DNA from: Codonopsis lanceolata
Lineage: Eukaryota > Streptophyta > Magnoliopsida > Asterales > Campanulaceae
DNA length: 64,000 bases
Direction of reading: 5' to 3'
Assembly: GCA_013146195.2 (NCBI GenBank)
Contig: CM028381.1
Span: 93,079,255-93,143,254 of the forward strand
Position 1 is the stretch's first letter. Each line of letters opens with the position of its first letter. The notes under the pieces were generated by a model. It ran no database searches. It had not been told where the DNA came from and worked only from the letters and a program-made list of their open reading frames with translations. The position numbers and the translations under genes are program-made. Shown piece after piece: positions 35,027 through 46,149 of the stretch.

Positions 35027-35450
35027 TACCCGACGGAAATGATTGGTCTCATGCATTCTATCTGTTGTGTTGGATTATTTCCTCGAGGGGTACATACACC
35101 GGAACGTGGAAATAATTGGTCTCATGCATTCTATTTGTTGTGTTGGATTATTTCCTCGAGGGGTACATACCCCGGGACGTGGAAATGATTGGTTTCATGC
35201 ATTCTACCTGTTGTTGTTGGATTATTTCCTCAAGGGGTACATACCCCGGGACGTGGAAACAATTGGTCTCCTGCATCCCACCTGTTGTTGTTGGATCCTT
35301 TCCTCGAGGGGTACAAACCCCCCGAGACGTGGAAATGATCAGGTTTCATCTATCCCACCTAAGTCTGTGTTGGATTCTTTCCTCGAGGGGTACATACCCC
35401 GGGACATGGAAAGAATCAAATCCCATCTATCTCACCCAGTGCTTGTTGTT
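35027..35450 (+). repeat. Tandem palindromic repeats, right part
   Basis: About six units of roughly 69 bp share 'tggattatttcctcgagg', 'ggtacataccccgggacg' and 'tggaaatgattggt'. Each centre (ccccgg/ggggtac..taccccgg) can fold on itself. The array continues the one at 13838-14005. Confidence 0.92.
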
Positions 35451-35758
35451 TTCTTGTTGGCTTGAGCCAAACTACATTTGGTCTGATTCCTGAAAAGGAT
35501 ACGTAGGCAGCCTACTCAGTAGGCCCGACCATCATAGCATTTCATCTACATCATATATGCTCTATCCCATCAGTCCATTAAAGTGTTTAGGTTATGAAAT
35601 AAACTGCGACATCCTAAACTGTTGCATTATAAACCGCTGCATACTGCATTCCTCCCCCATTATAATTTCCACGAAATTTGGAAGTCTATTTCTTATCAAC
35701 GAAGTTCGTTTACTTGGTAAGTTTCGGTTTACCCGTAAACTTCATCGTTGAGGGGCTC
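35451..35758 (+). other. 3' untranslated end of the older Tat element
   Basis: It matches 32925-33252 of the younger element ('tacgtttggtctgatt', 'atacgtaggcagcctac', 'actgttgcattataa', 'catcgttgaggggctc'). The purine stretch gagggg before 35759 probably serves as polypurine primer. Confidence 0.8.
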
Positions 35759-36083
35759 TGTAGACACCCCAATTTTGTACCCCTGTTATATGACATGTCA
35801 TAAAATATCAAAACATGTTAAAAGGACTAACAAATGCCATGTTATAGGGTTGAAAATGCAAAAGAAAAAGAAGAATGCATAAATAGTGAACTGCAGGGGC
35901 CAAAGTGCCAAAATTCATAAAGGAAAAAGGTGTGGGAGTGGTCCTCACACATCCAAGGCGTCGCGCCCACAGTCTCATGTGCACTGTAGCTTTTGGCTTT
36001 AGGTACAACTCTCTCAACAGGTGAAACAAGCTATCGAAACACGGTTGATCAGACTTAACTACGAAGGAACCCAGATCCCAGCC

Positions 36084-36091
36084 TATAAATA
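36084..36091 (+). promoter_or_regulatory. LTR TATA box (older element)
   Basis: TATAAATA at the conserved LTR position. Confidence 0.65.
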
Positions 36092-36762
36092 AAGGCATAC
36101 GACACTCAGAAAACATATAGTTCATACAATAAGAAAATTTTCACCGCACAATCTGTGAAAGTTCTCCCGAGAAAACGCCAAGGTTATTTTCCCCTCTAGC
36201 CTCGAAGCTCTGCCGAGTTGGCAAATCTCTCCCTAAACACTAAAACCCTTTGGCCAAAGTGAACCCTAGTTACCCTACTAGGTTTCTGCCCTATTTCATT
36301 GGTTCAAAAGAACAAAAAAGAGCAGTTGTCATGCCCGAATCCAGACGTCAAATCCAGCAAAAGCAAGCAGTTGCTCTACCCAATTTCAGACCCAAGCAAC
36401 CACGTAAAGCAAGTAGTTGTGCTGCCCAGATCCCAAGGCGAAAACAACAAAAAGGAGCAGATACGCCCAAAATCCAACAACAACAAAAGCAAAAAGACTC
36501 TCTCTCCCTGAAGGACAAAGTGAGCATACCCTAAAGCCTACCAAAAGGAGGTTTGGTACGGGATAAAACCCCCACGCTTCAAGAGGTAGGTACTTTAAAA
36601 GTTTTATTTACTTTTTATCTTAAAAAAATGCTATTTAAAATAGTAATATATCACGAAATAAGCAGTTATGCTGCCCGGAATTTTATAACAAATAGCACTA
36701 AAATAAGTCGATATTATGGCAAAATTTTTATAAAGTATATTTGCAACTCTAAAATTAGGCTG

Positions 36763-36764
<2 letters not shown>

Positions 36765-36826
<62 letters not shown>
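36765..36826. repeat. (AT)n microsatellite
   Basis: About 60 bp of pure at repeats inside the LTR. Confidence 0.95.
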
Positions 36827-36830
<4 letters not shown>

Positions 36831-37066
36831 TGCTTTATTTAAATTGTTAATTTTATAAAAGATCATATTTAGCCAAAAAAAAAACCTATTTTGAGACCGA
36901 AATGGCAAGTTGGGTGCCTAACTCCTTCCTAACTCATAACTTAGCCTCCGAACCCTTTTACAAATCTGGCTATTTTGGTTTTTCTTTGTTCCTCCTTAAA
37001 ATAAAGATGGTGACTATATTATACATATTTTGAGTCCACAATTGAGGCCGGACGTATTCCACGCGC

Positions 37067-38440
37067 TTGAAAGGTTTTTTGAAACCACCCGCTTCTCAGT
37101 CGCGGGGGAAGAGGTCGAAAAACGGGGCACTCACAACTGGCAACCCACCTTCTACCCCTTCTTCAACCATTCCTACTGAGTCATCTACTCAGGAAGAGCC
37201 AAACCCTTCGGAGGAGTCTATCCCTCAGGAGGAGCCCATCACTCTTGAGGACTCTAGTTCTCATGAGGAGCCTACAGAATCACCTCCCCACACCCCTTCT
37301 CCCTTTAACTACTCACCAAACCCATTCACTCCCCCTTCACCCACTCCTACCCAAACCAACCCTTCTTCACCATCTGAACGAAACCAACCCATTCTCTACA
37401 CCGTCAACCCCTGGTTTCCGCCCATCCTTTCCTCTGCTGCCACAAAGTTCATCTTTGAACTTTCGTCAATAGCAGACCTCTTCACAAAGCCTACTCCCCC
37501 CCAATAGAACATCAACCCATGAGACCAGAAGACCTTTTCTATCCCCCTCCTCTCTTCTAGTTCTCAACCGACCCCAACTTAACCCCTTTAATTGTATGTG
37601 ATCATTCAGACACAGATATTGAAATACCCCCGACCACTCATTCATCCCCACCTCAAGCCAATTCCTCCTCATCTACCCACATATTCCCTACACCCGATTC
37701 CTCTTCAACTTCAACCTCTACCACTCCACCCCTCCAGCAACCCTTCCGTCCTACTGCTGCTGCTGATGCCACCTCATCTGCTGCAGCTGTTGAGCCCATT
37801 CGAGTAAACCTCGACCCCTCTCCATCCTCCCTGGCCAACAACGAAGTATTGAGAAGATTGGATGCCATCTACAACAAGCTTGGATTCCACGGTTACTGAT
37901 GCGATTGCTACTGAATCATCCAAGGTTGCAGCCAGGAATGCCACCATTCTCCTCCAGTTTCAAGAGGATGTTTGGACCAAATTTGGAGAAGTCAGGCACG
38001 AGTCTACCGATCTGAAAATCAACATGGAGGCTCAATGCAACGAGTGTGTGCGACTCTGCTCAACTCTATTCCATTAGCTCTTCTACATCATCACCCTCCA
38101 TCTTGCAAACAGACGTCTTCCAGTGCTGGAACTCAACGATCAAGCTCTCAATACAGCTCATGATCGTATGGCAGCTAAGCGAGAACGTGATCTGGCCATC
38201 ACGGTGGAGAAACAACTGCGATCTATGAACCGAACTCTGAAGGACGATAACAACAGACTACGATAAGAACTTGACTACCCTTCTGGTTCCATCAGGCTCT
38301 GCTGATGAAGAGTACACCAGAAGAGTTGAAGAACTAGAGCGTATACGCCGAGAAAGAGAAGCAGTTGACAGAGCAGCCAAAGGAAAAGGAAAAAATGTCA
38401 TGGTAGCTTGTATCTTTTCAAATCCTTATCCTTTGTATCT
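37067..38440 (+). pseudogene. Proline-rich, coiled-coil retroelement-type ORF (decayed)
   Basis: A basic start (KPPASQSRGKRSKN) is followed by a long Pro/Ser/Glu-rich part and LSSAATKFIFELSSIADLF. After frameshifts come SSLANNEVLRRLDAIYNKLG, then TDAIATESSKVAARNATILL, FQEDVWTKFGEVRHESTDLK, and the helical parts DRMAAKRERDLAITVEKQLR and EEYTRRVEELERIRREREAV. The coiled-coil ends in a basic AAKGKGK. I do not recognise a defined family. Such Pro-rich/coiled-coil extra ORFs occur ahead of 3' LTRs in Sirevirus-type copia elements, and an LTR of that kind follows at 38802. It is broken by at least three frameshifts or stops. Confidence 0.45.
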
Positions 38441-38801
38441 ATCTTTTTTGAAAAACTCTGTAACTATTAAACTTCTTGTTTGAAATACAAAAGTTACTTG
38501 TTTTCAAAACATATCTACTATTTAAATTTCATGTTATTTAAATTCAGATACTTGCGTGGAATTTAAACATCTACTTTAAATTTATTTAAATTGTTTACTC
38601 TAATCCATGTGCTTGTTCTTTTAAAATCTCTTCTGTTGTAAGCACATAGATTAGCTGTTACATTTGAGGTGTTCTTTTTGATAGAGACATGACTGCTGTT
38701 ATAAAAACTTAAAAGTATTTTCTGACATGCTATTATCTATCCTTATGCTTTCATAGCCCTCACTTGTAAGTAATGGTGACCAGATGCAAATAGGAGAAGA
38801 T

Positions 38802-40043
38802 TGTTGTTTCTCACTGTATCTTAATTTGCATTTGCTAATTCATTAATATAGGTTCTATACGTAGTGACTAAATGGGTTGCGTACTAGTTAGCGTGGCAAC
38901 TACGTATAGAACTTTACCTTTATGATAGTTTTTTAGACTTCACAAGTTTCGATAGAAGACTTCGTCAAAGGCTTCACTAGAAGACTTTGTCTGCCTTCGG
39001 ACAACATGACGTGTCAAGAGAATTAAGATGTCCAACTCATCAAGAGAATAATTAATTTAGATATTATGAATTAAGTTTGAATTAATCCATTGTCATTTGA
39101 CTCCTGACTTCGAAGACACGCCTTTCCAGCTTTTCCGAAGGATGAAGACTTTCGCCTCTTGAACATGGCAAAACAGGTTTGCAGTCTGACACAAACAGAC
39201 TGCACCAACTACTACAGATCTGCAACTCGATCTGTTTGTCGCCCACCTGCTAGTTCGAGTACCTACTCCTCTCCATACCCTAATCAGTTCCAGATGAAGA
39301 TGAAGTCAACAAAACAGCTCCATGCATTTAATGCACTCAACCTAATAGAGCTGTTACTCACTTCATCTTCCCCAACGGTCTCAAGGATGCTCCGATATAA
39401 ATACTGCCATTGAAGTCTGAAGAAAACAATGCCCTGAATTTATTCAACAGCATCAAGTCATCATACTCAGTGCATTCAAGAGATTATAAACTGATAAAAG
39501 AAGTCCCCAACAACAACAAAAAGATTTGCATCAACTATTACTCATTTACTTCTTATTATTGTATTCATTACTATTCTTCTGCACCTTGAATATTCTGTTT
39601 TCCAGATATTCAAATCCCCCACTCCCAAACACGAGTTAAATATTTTGTACAAGTTCCATTAGAGATTTCCGTTATAGAACTAGTGGAAAATATAGTGCAC
39701 AATCAAATCCATGGTTGACTACTTTGGTGGTGGACGTAACACTCTTTATAGTACGAACCATCTCAAAATAACTGTGTTCTTTGTGTTATGTTGCTTACTG
39801 CTTTATATTTCTATCTTCGTCTTAACTTAATCCTTTGAGTTGCAAACTTCAGTAAATAGCCAAGTCTATGGGTAGTGCTTCACCAGCAGACTTAATATGT
39901 CTTCCTTACAAGTATTCTGTGACTTCAACTTTTTCAATAGGTTGTAAGTACTTATTTTAGGAACTATTACGAAAAGTTTTTAAGTGTAACTAGGCTATTC
40001 AACTCCCCCTTCTAGCCTAGTATTGTGCCCTTCGGGACTTACA
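38802..40043 (+). mobile_element. Ty1/copia-type LTR
   Basis: It starts TGTTGTTTCTC after a purine stretch (aataggagaaga) and ends near 'ttcgggacttaca'. It shares the order of the LTR at 40480-41849: 'gcgtaccagttag.gtggcaa', 'ttttgtacaa..tccattagagat', 'agtggacgtaa.actctt', 'atagtacgaacca' and 'cccttctagcctag'. The two are clearly diverged, so they come from different insertions. Confidence 0.65.
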
Positions 40044-40479
40044 CATCACTGCTCCTATGTATGTTTCGTTCTCATTGCTCAATAGATTGGTTCTCTTCAG
40101 TTCCTTCAAACTCACCTGGATGCATGGTTAACTTCTCCTCCTATCTTTTCTGCTCAAAGAGGGGGAGTAGTGGATATTTTTGTCGATTAGTCAACCAACG
40201 CTACATTATAGGCTGGCACCAAACTCAGGGAGAGATACAACTGGCGTAGACAAATGAGAATATTGTGTTGTTTCTCTTATGGTTGACTATTATTTTTGAT
40301 GGGTGTTTTTGATTTTTTTTGTTAGGATTTATTATGATGGATATCTTGGAACTTAATCTTTTGTTGATTTATTTTATCTTGGAGTCATTTCTACATGTTA
40401 ATTTATTCAGGGAGAGTGTTATCACAAGTTCTCAGGGGTGTGGTGCTTTGGTCAGAAACGTAACAACAAAGGGGGAGAT
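40044..40479 (+). other. Residual internal sequence of a copia-type element
   Basis: No primer site follows the LTR at 40043. 'aaagagggggagtag' (40153) and the purine tract 'acaaagggggagat' before 40480 are typical of the 3' end of Sirevirus-like copia elements. Most of the coding part is gone. Confidence 0.5.
40467..40479 (+). promoter_or_regulatory. Polypurine tract
   Basis: The purine run ending in gggggagat directly precedes the TGTTGGAG start of the LTR, as for plus-strand priming. Confidence 0.65.
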
Positions 40480-41849
40480 TGTTGGAGTATAATTCCCTGC
40501 GGGTGGTATTATTTTCCCTCCTTGCCGAGTCCTATCTTTAAGGCATATGGATTGTTGACCTTCACAGGTTCTAGATTTGGTTGAGTCATTTTCTGATTCT
40601 ATTGCACAGTGGCTAAAAGGTCTGCGTACCAGTTAGTGTGGCAACTGTCTTAGAATCAAGGTTGTAATAGAATAGTTTAGTGTTAGTTTCTCCAAGGCAC
40701 GGACCAGCAAGCTTCAACAGCAGCCTTGAAAGCACGTCTCACCAACAGACTTTGAAGTCTGCTTAGCTCATAAACGAAGTTCAGCTAAACACGTGGATTT
40801 AGGTCATATATTATTTGATCTAGATATTTTTAATGTCTAGTCAAATAATATTCACATTATCTACATCATATTTCCCTCCAAAGAAGTCAACCATGTCATT
40901 ATCTGACTCCAGACAACTATGCAGACATCTGTCCAACCTTTCGTCTAAATCATGAATTCTGAAGACATTACCTCTTTTGGATTAAAAGACTTTCAAGTTG
41001 TAACGCCTACAAGCTGCAACATTACTCTGTTTGGAATGTCTGCCCATGCATCACTGCATCTCTGATATCTGTGCCTGTCTTGCTGCACTCATTCTTCAAA
41101 GTGCCGAAATGCATTCAATGCATTATAACTAGGATACAACCTCTCCACTTTCAATCAAACGGTCCTGAAGATCTCCCTTGGTATATATTTAAGTCTTGAA
41201 GATCTGATCAACACACATCTCTTACGCATTCAATAGTCAAGCTTCATCTTCAATACCCAAGCATTCAAGAGATCAAAGGATAAGAACTAACACTTCTCCA
41301 AACTTCATGAAGCTGCAGATCTGTCAGTCAATACTTGCTATCAGCTTCGTCTAGTTTGATATTAACTGATCTTTACTTTAGCACTTGAAAGAGCAATTAT
41401 TCATTGATTGTATCTCTCATCATTAAACACTTGGTTGAAAACTATTTTGTACACGATCCATTAGAGATCTAACCTTCTCACCTAGTGGATAAACAAGTGC
41501 ACCTTTCAAAATTCAAAGCTAACCACTTTAGTAGTGGACGTAATACTTTTCATAGTACGAACCACTTCTATATCCTTGCGTACTGTCTTGATTAAATTGT
41601 CTCTACTTACCTTGTTTAAATTACTTCTGCTATTGTTCTTAATTGTTTAACTCTGCTGCTGAGGCTTATTGAGAGGACCAACCTTCCATCTGTTTTCTCT
41701 TCTTTGATTCCGCTGCCCTAACTTTTACTAAGAGTTAGTTATTTTCAAAAGGAGAAAACTTTTAGAAAAGATTTTAAAGCATTTTAAAAATATTACTAAA
41801 CTATTCAACCCTCCCTTCTAGCCTAGATTGAGCCTATTTGGGACCAACA
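40480..41849 (+). mobile_element. Ty1/copia-type 3' LTR
   Basis: It starts TGTTGGAGTATAATTC after a polypurine tract and ends GGGACCAACA (TG...CA). A TATA-like 'ggtatatatttaag' lies near 41180. It shares its order with the LTR at 38802-40043. Confidence 0.75.
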
Positions 41850-43021
41850 TTGATTGTTATTACCTTTCTAGTATATTTGGTTGGTTGCGTGGTTATTGAC
41901 TTGTTTATGGACTCTCTTATGGCAATCACTAACTTATAAGAATTAGAGATTTCTTTCCAATATAACTCTTTCCTAATCCTAATATTGTCTTGGTGAGTTG
42001 TTTTCTTGGTGGACAGGTTTTCTAGGAGCTCTATAAAAGAAAAGAACAGACTTCGACGAGAATTACAGATGCAGAGAATTTAAAAGAGTATTTCGCGTAT
42101 AATGTTGTGAGGAAACCAGTGAGCTATTGAATGATCCATCATCAGAAGGCTCATCTGTTTTCGCTGTTGTCTTCATCAGCCTACACTCTGCATGTTATTA
42201 TGATTTTCTACAAGTATTTTATATGTAGACTTTATTTCCTTCTTGTGCCTCCTTGCTTGTTTCATTTGTTATTTATTTCATTTATTCTGTTGCTACTCAC
42301 GCTTAATGATTCATGAGATTATGTATCATTGGATGCATCATTACTGATTGTTTCAACAAGTTTTATTCTCTATTGAATCTTATCGGTTTTACTATTTCAA
42401 TAACTGAGGGCAATTTTGCCAAAAAAAATATGGATAAATTTGTGTTAAAATAACATGCAGTAAAAATAAGAGATCTTTTTTTATTAATAAATATAACATT
42501 TCTTTACTTTTTATTTTCATAAATACTTTCGCATAGCCAAAACTCTAAAATAACAATTTTTTTTTTCAGAAATGAGATTTTTTCTTTGAAACAAACAAGG
42601 AAGGTCTTTTTCCTATTGGACAGGGAGTAATTCATATGGTTTGATAAATTTTTACAAACAAGGAAGGTCTTTTTCTTATTGGACAGAGGGAGTATTATTC
42701 ATATGGTTAGACAAATTTGTGAGGGAACAAAAAATTTACAAAATCTGGGACACAAAAGCCTTGTTGTGGATCAGTTGATTATTTTCTTCACTAGTTTGTG
42801 GAGCAAATTATGCACCCAATTAACAATATTAATAAAAAAAATATTTTGTAACCGAAATTTGGTATACACGCATAAATTGTAAAACCTTAAATCCATTAAT
42901 AACCACAAACTTGAATAACAAAAACAACATGAATTGTAAAACCTAAAATCAACGAAAATAAATGAAAAACTGATGCTAAAAATATTAACCTTCACATCCC
43001 CAATGAACCATAGCTAGTGAA
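41850..43021. other. AT-rich intergenic region, one tandem duplication
   Basis: A unit 'caaggaaggtctttttc'-'tattggacag' repeats at about 42594 and 42657, followed each time by 'ttcatatggtt'. 'ggacagagggagta' resembles a Stowaway terminus, but no partner was found. No gene is seen. Confidence 0.5.
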
Positions 43022-44153
43022 CTATATCAACGCAACAAAGGTGCCCAAAACCAAAGTCAACCCCAAAAAGAAACCAAATGAAGAACCCCCAAGAGCCATT
43101 GCAGCGGATCGCGGAGAGGGTGCTGGAGCATAATAATCGGGCTCAGGAGAGGGTGCCGGAGCATGATAATCAGGCTCAGGAGGCGATTCCGAAGACGGAG
43201 ATGGGATCACCGATGGAGGTGGAGAAAAATGTCTAGGTTTGTTCCTCACGGCCATGACTAAGATGACAAGTTTCTGGCCCTTGTGGCAGTAATGGTCGTG
43301 ACCACTGATGAAAAAGAAAGGACCTGATCTATCAAACGTGAATTCCGAGTGTCCGTCGATGTTGCCGAGGATCTGTATGGCATTGAACTTATTGCAGATG
43401 TTATAATCTTCTTGGTTCACTAACAAAACCGAATTATGCCCTTTCTTGTACTTGAAAACTGAGGGAAAAAAAGAACAAAACCAATTAGGCAGTTGAAGAG
43501 CGGGCAGACAAATAGCCATATACTCATATACATACATGTATATAACCAAAGAAATTCAATTCAGAATGAGTTAATGTTGGATTTCCATATTTGGCACTAT
43601 AATTATAGTTTTTTCTTTTCTTTAGTGATACAGAAAACTGTATCAAAGCCACATTAGATTAATTTACAAAAATAATAGAGCAACAGATAAGATTTACATC
43701 AATCATTACAATGTTATACAGTAAAACAACCAAATTCAGACATACCCAAGAAAATATAATCCAACTTGAAAATACACCCCAAAACCTGGTGTGACTTGTA
43801 AGTTTCATGTATGTTTAGCAAATGCGTATGAACATACTTGACACAGACACACAAACACACGGATATATATTGATAGATATATCTATATACAGTAATACAG
43901 AGACAGATATATAGATACTTCATACAGACAAACTCACACACACATATATATATATATATAGAGAGAGAGAGAGCTGACCAAGAGTATCATTGACTTGAAA
44001 GCGATTTCGTTCGGCCCAGTGATTGTAGCTCTCTGTAGGTTTCAAGATCCATCCTTGTTTACCACCAACATGGAATGTATAAGCATTAGATGTGCAAATA
44101 AAGCCCATCAATATCAACAAACAACCAACGTATACATGATGATGAGACTCCAT
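43022..44153 (-). CDS. Early nodulin-like protein (phytocyanin family), gene 1
   Basis: Two exons join 44153-43979 and 43458-43022: a phase-1 intron of 520 nt with GT..AG ends, and 203 residues in total. Residues 1-24 form a signal peptide ending TSNA. The plastocyanin-like domain follows, about 25-130: WILKPTESYNHWAE, RFQVNDTL, VFKYKKGHNSVLLV, CNK, and FFFISGHDHYCHKGQKL. Where copper phytocyanins have a ligand Cys (F-I-C) it reads FIS, so copper binding is unlikely, as is usual for early nodulin-like proteins. A Pro/Ser-rich stretch with a duplicated EPDYHAPAPSP-type motif comes next. The hydrophobic C-terminus (GFFLGLTLVLGTFVALI) fits a GPI anchor, placing the protein on the outer plasma membrane. 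The exons are open and the paralogue at 59404-60391 confirms the model. Confidence 0.92.
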
Positions 44154-44276
44154 TAATAAAAGTCAAAAAGAGCTTTTGTATGAACACTTAAGAAAGAAGA
44201 AACCAATGAAGGTAAAAGAGAATGAGAGAGAAAATGGAGGGCAATAGAGATGGAGAATCAAGGCTAATTGGGAATG

Positions 44277-44285
44277 ATATATATA
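44277..44285 (-). promoter_or_regulatory. TATA box of gene 1
   Basis: TATATATAT lies about 125 nt upstream of the ATG. The segment 'ggctaattgggaatgat' around it is conserved at 60491, 51574 and 63883. Confidence 0.6.
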
Positions 44286-44538
44286 GAACCAAAGAGTAAT
44301 TACTACAATAAAAGTTACCGTTAGTGTGTGTGAGAGAGAGTGAGAGAAAGTGGGAGGGGGGATGGCTGCAAGTATATGGAAAGGTTTAGCTAGAAATATG
44401 TAGAGGTGTTACAGAAATGAACCATATTTAATTGCCAAGTTAATGTTTCACACTTAGTCGGAAGAATGAGATTTAACGGTAACAACAATTAATTCTAAAA
44501 AAAATATTCTCTCTTTCTATCTGAAATAGTTACTAAAA

Positions 44539-45195
44539 CTAGTTTATACCCGTCCAATGCACGGTTCGAATAATATTTTTGTTTGTAAAAACTATTTATT
44601 ATAAGATGATTTTCTAAACTTGTTATAAGTAGTTAAAATTTTAAATTACAATACTTTGGACAAAACTAAAATAATGTAAATATTGAAATTGATCAATGAA
44701 TGGGGAATTGAAAGATTTGCGAAGAAATTTTATGTAGAAAAAGAACTTAAAAAATCAAGTAATTAATAATTAATTGACATAGATTAATTAGTAATTTTTT
44801 TGGTGAAATTGATAATTTTAATAAAAAAATTGTCATGTGGCAATAGTAGCATCTGTTAGTAGTAATTAATATGAATTAAACTTTCCTCCACCAGCGGTTT
44901 ACAATTTTTTTTAGACAAACATTTTTTTTTACATGATACGTAGGCAACAAAAATCTAAGTAAATCAAGACAAATGTTCTGATTGACATGTGTCATGATCT
45001 AAGAGCCGATGATTTAAAAAAATTCTTTACAGCCGATGGATGAAAACTTTATCAATTAATAGTCAATAGATATATATTAATAGAAAAAAATTAACATAAA
45101 TTTGTCTCGTAAATAACTTGCATAAATAAAATAGTAGGAAAATAAATATTGATGGCGATCGAAGAGTTTTAGTCAAATTAAACTTGTATAAATTA
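44539..45195 (-). mobile_element. Helitron, minus orientation, 3' terminus seen
   Basis: On the minus strand it ends with the hairpin ccgtgcattggacgg, then a short spacer and CTAG at 44542-44539, followed by host T. In gene 2 the matching upstream sequence is uninterrupted ('ttactaaaatatttt', 60901-60915), an empty site with the expected A^T target. The internal part matches the repeats at 1-222 and 2500-3085. The 5' end was not found; 45195 is where similarity to those copies stops. Confidence 0.7.
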
Positions 45196-45850
45196 CCATT
45201 GTTGCGCAACAAAATGTGGATCGACCTGTGTTGGGTTGAAATTTTAGGAAAAAACTGTCACGTAGCAGCAGATCCGGCAACACACTTTGCATTTGAAAAT
45301 CACCATTGTTGCGCAACGAAATATGGATCGACCTGTGTTGGGTTGAAATTTTTCAGAAGAGACGAAGGTGGAAGAGGAGGAGGAAGACGAAGGCTTACGA
45401 CGGAGGAGATGGAAGAAGAAGGTGGTGGACATATTCTGGTTCTTTATGATTTTATATCGCGGTGCAAAAATTTCGGATTAATGTATCGTGGTTAACATGA
45501 ATGTATTGCAGCTAAAACATTGATGTATTGCGGTGCAAAAATAGACTATACAATTAAACTGATGAATTATGTTTCAAACATTAATGTATTGCGTTGTAAA
45601 AATAGACTATGAAATTAAACTGATTAATCACGATGCAAAATTAATGCAAAAAAATTGATGCATCGAGGTTCAATAATCATTACAGTACTCAATTAATCTG
45701 ATAAATCGCGGTTCAAACATTGATGTATCGTGGTTCAAAAATAGATTAGGAAATTAAACTGATGAATCACGGTACAAAAATTAATGCAATAAAATTAGTG
45801 CATCGCTATTCATTTTCATAGTGCACCTCACGCTAATTAAGGATATCGTA
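45184..45850 (+). repeat. Dispersed repeat with 'tgtatcgcggtgcaaaa' units
   Basis: A duplicated block 'ttgcgcaacgaaatatggat'-type (45198 and 45306) is followed by a gga/gaa-rich strip and about eight 40-90 bp units of 'ttgatgtatcgcggtgcaaa'. The same order occurs inverted at 60920-61440. The frame at 45184-45495 is probably chance. The class is unknown, perhaps a non-autonomous DNA transposon. Confidence 0.6.
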
Positions 45851-46037
45851 GTCTTTTTGCCCTCAAAAACATTTTTTTCCAGTTTGAAAAGAAAAGCACA
45901 GTTCTGGAGCGAATAAATACTTTAAAAAGTTGATGTATGTGCAATTTTTCCAATATTTTATTTTGTTTTATCTTTGGTTTCATTAAATTGTTCACAATCC
46001 CAAACGCCCAAAACTAATTTTCGAGCAAATAGTTCTA

Positions 46038-46123
46038 GAGCTTTTGTATGAACACGAAAAAATAATTCAATGAAGATATGGTGGAATAAGAGTGAGAAAA
46101 TGGAGGGCAATAGGGATGAAGAT
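46038..46123 (-). pseudogene. 5' leader remnant of a third early nodulin-like gene
   Basis: 'agcttttgtatgaacac' and 'gagaaaatggagggcaatag' match 44170-44255 upstream of gene 1. The coding part that should follow at the left is missing. Confidence 0.75.
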
Positions 46124-46149
46124 TCTTGGAGATAGATACATATACATAA

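Larger units (their letters stand above)
35759..37066 (+). mobile_element. 3' LTR of the older Tat element
   Basis: It starts 'tgtagacaccccaattttg' and follows the LTR order: cgcgcc motif, TATAAATA at 36084, 'agcagttgt.ctgcccg' repeats, 'ctattttgagaccgaaatgg', 'agttgggtgcctaac' and 'ttaaaataaagatgg'. The end is shortened compared with the younger LTRs and its border near 37066 is uncertain. An (AT)n run lies at 36765-36825. Confidence 0.75.

Noticed and set aside
35027..35450. Repeat-spacer array with palindromic repeats
   Set aside because: Units are contiguous tandem repeats in a retroelement 3' region, without unique spacers.
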